Source: Pseudoxanthomonas daejeonensis (GTDB lineage Bacteria; Pseudomonadota; Gammaproteobacteria; Xanthomonadales; Xanthomonadaceae). Taken from it: a stretch of DNA of 64,000 nucleotides. The position numbers and the translations under genes were made by a program. Location of the stretch: contig NZ_PDWN01000003.1 of the NCBI RefSeq assembly GCF_010093205.1, positions 186,001-250,000 of the forward strand. Direction: 5' to 3'. The notes below the pieces were generated by a model. That model ran no database searches. It saw nothing but the letters and a program-made list of their open reading frames with translations, and was not told where the DNA came from. Position 1 is the stretch's first letter. Each line of letters opens with the position of its first letter. Positions 62,789 through 64,000 of the stretch are shown one piece after another.

Positions 62789-62816
62789 ACATCCTCCCGC
62801 GTCTGCGGGAGGATGT
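62789..62816. terminator. bidirectional hairpin between the response regulator and rne
   Basis: A perfect 12-bp stem (ACATCCTCCCGC/GCGGGAGGATGT) with a GTCT loop serves both convergent genes. Confidence 0.75.
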
Positions 62817-62828
62817 TCCAACGATCAG

Positions 62829-64000
62829 TCAGACCTGCTGGCGGGGCTGCTCGTCGTCGGGTCCAGCAGTGTCGGCATCGGCGGTCGTCATGCCCGGCGC
62901 ATCCGCTTCGGCATCGACATCCGCCTGTGCGGCGGCATCGGCCACGACCGTCGCGGTCGTCTCCCCGGCGGAAACCTGGTCGAACAGGCCGGCCGTGGTC
63001 GGGAACGAAGTGGTCGCCGGGGTCTGCGGCTCGGCCTGCACCACGGGATCGATGGGGCCGGCGACGATGGCCGCGTCCTCTTCGATCGGTGCATGCGCGG
63101 GCACGACGGGCACGACGGGCGCGGCGGCTTCGACGGCAACCGCGATCGCAGCGGCTTCGGCGGGGGCAGCGACTTCATCCACCGGCGCCGGTTCCGCTGC
63201 GGCGGCGATCGCCGCGGCACTCGCCGGTGCGGCCGCAACGACCTCTTCGGCTTCGTGCGGGACCGCAGAGACTTCGGCCGCGGGCGTTTCCGCACTCGTC
63301 GCCACATGGGCAGGTGCGACGGTGCTTGCGTCCTTCACCGCGGTCGCGGGCGCTTCGACGGCAGCAGTCTCGACGACGGGAGCGGGGGCCACCACTGGCG
63401 CGGCGGGCGCGACGATATCGTCGAAATCGAACTCGGGCTGGCCGGCATGGGCCACCGTCGCGGCGTTCGCATCGCCGGACCGGGTAGTGTCCTCCCCAGA
63501 CGCGACGTCGTCCTCGCCGTTGTCGTCGAGGTCGTCACCCGACTCGTTGCCAGCTTCGTCGGCCAGTACGCCGGCGGCCTCGCCACCACGACGGCGACGG
63601 CGACCACCCCGGCGACCGCGACGGCGGCGGCTGCCGCCATCGGACGTCGCGGCATCACCGGCCTCGGCATCGATGCCGGTCGTGGCCTCGCCGGCGGCGA
63701 CCTGCGCGGTCGTCTCGACCGCGGGCACGCCCTCGGCGAGCGCAGCCACGGCGGCCGGTGCGACCACGGCGGTCAATGCGACCTCCGCAGCCGTCTCGGA
63801 CTGGGCCGGCGTCGTGCGCGGCGCGTCATCGCTGCGCGGACGCGGCGGGTTCTGCTGCGCGGGCTTGCTGGTGTCGACGCTTTCGGTGACCGGCTTCTTC
63901 TCACGCGGCGGCTTCTGCTGCTGCGGCTGGCGGTTGCCGGGTTGCTGCGTGGCGGCCTGGCCGCTGGCACCACCCTTCTGCTGCTGCGGCTGGCGTTCCT
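62829..64000 (-). CDS. rne: ribonuclease E, C-terminal part (cut at the window edge)
   Basis: The last 389 codons are present; the catalytic half lies beyond the right edge. The visible tail is disordered: Gln/Pro/Lys-rich with PQQQK-type repeats, then an Arg cluster (RRRRGRRGGRRRRRGG) typical of an RNA-binding arm. A long Ala/Val/Pro/Glu-rich region follows, containing the short motif QPEFDFDDIV. This composition matches the xanthomonad RNase E tail, the scaffold for degradosome partners. Identification rests on tail character and on memory of such tails, not on the catalytic domain. Confidence 0.7.
   Translation of the reverse strand, partial: ERQPQQQKGGASGQAATQQPGNRQPQQQKPPREKKPVTESVDTSKPAQQNPPRPRSDDAPRTTPAQSETAAEVALTAVVAPAAVAALAEGVPAVETTAQVAAGEATTGIDAEAGDAATSDGGSRRRRGRRGGRRRRRGGEAAGVLADEAGNESGDDLDDNGEDDVASGEDTTRSGDANAATVAHAGQPEFDFDDIVAPAAPVVAPAPVVETAAVEAPATAVKDASTVAPAHVATSAETPAAEVSAVPHEAEEVVAAAPASAAAIAAAAEPAPVDEVAAPAEAAAIAVAVEAAAPVVPVVPAHAPIEEDAAIVAGPIDPVVQAEPQTPATTSFPTTAGLFDQVSAGETTATVVADAAAQADVDAEADAPGMTTADADTAGPDDEQPRQQV

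Overview
The window reads as a chromosomal housekeeping segment of a high-GC gammaproteobacterium of the Xanthomonadaceae/Lysobacteraceae group (Luteimonas, Lysobacter, Pseudoxanthomonas or Stenotrophomonas-like). The evidence is the rpfE-recJ pair downstream of carAB-greA, the smc-zipA-ligA neighbourhood, a GacA/UvrY-type regulator converging on an RNase E-like gene with a very basic Ala/Pro-rich tail, GTAG-type REP-like dyads between genes, and strong G/C third-position bias. No prophage, insertion sequence, CRISPR array or rRNA operon was seen. One tRNA gene (Ser, anticodon TGA) is present.

Layout. 1-331 (minus): the start of a GntR/YtrA-like repressor and a small membrane protein behind one promoter with a GGTG-N16-CACC operator. 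454-5265: exported glutathione peroxidase, FKBP-type PPIase, ugd, slyX, DUF2058 protein, dapB. 5305-14966: a tightly packed run carA, S9 peptidase, carB, greA, rpfE, recJ with 1-4 nt overlaps from carB onward. 14988-17220: divergent acyltransferase and membrane LytTR regulator. 17439-22293: fumarase, GST, ArsC-like protein, phospholipase A, DUF456 protein, cold-shock protein. 22323-26360: glycine-zipper lipoprotein, anchored cytochrome c, tcdA, tatD, small DUF6116-like protein, glycine-zipper protein. 26440-31207: glutaryl-CoA dehydrogenase, GNAT, GST, fused 2-oxoacid dehydrogenase E1. 31377-33181: FMN reductase and a ubiquinone-type hydroxylase. 33436-42829: smc, zipA, a FosX-like gene and a Tat-exported aminotransferase, then ligA and epmA. 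42945-47689: triple DUF3011 protein, mtnA, gyrA. 47795-52350: anchored Mrr-like protein, phasin pair, FHA protein, msrPQ. 52497-56224: serC-pheA-aroA. 56261-64000: two TonB-like proteins, serS, azoR/LysR pair, tRNA-Ser, M28 peptidase, GacA-type regulator, 3' part of rne.

Functional themes. DNA replication and chromosome upkeep (smc, ligA, gyrA, recJ), cell division (zipA), translation (serS, epmA, tcdA, tRNA-Ser), amino-acid and pyrimidine synthesis (dapB, carAB, serC, pheA, aroA, mtnA) and envelope redox repair (GPx, msrPQ, azoR).

The most notable non-standard signals are: the operator/promoter overlap at 356-396; a recurrent TAGAAT -10 box 6-7 nt before start codons, implying leaderless mRNAs; GTAG-headed REP-like dyads; GyrA with Gln at position 83; a membrane-bound Mrr-like domain lacking the usual Gln/Glu; a Tat-exported PLP aminotransferase; and a 12-bp in-frame repeat in msrQ. 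I did not find a convincing multi-gene undescribed system. The candidates listed are local oddities.
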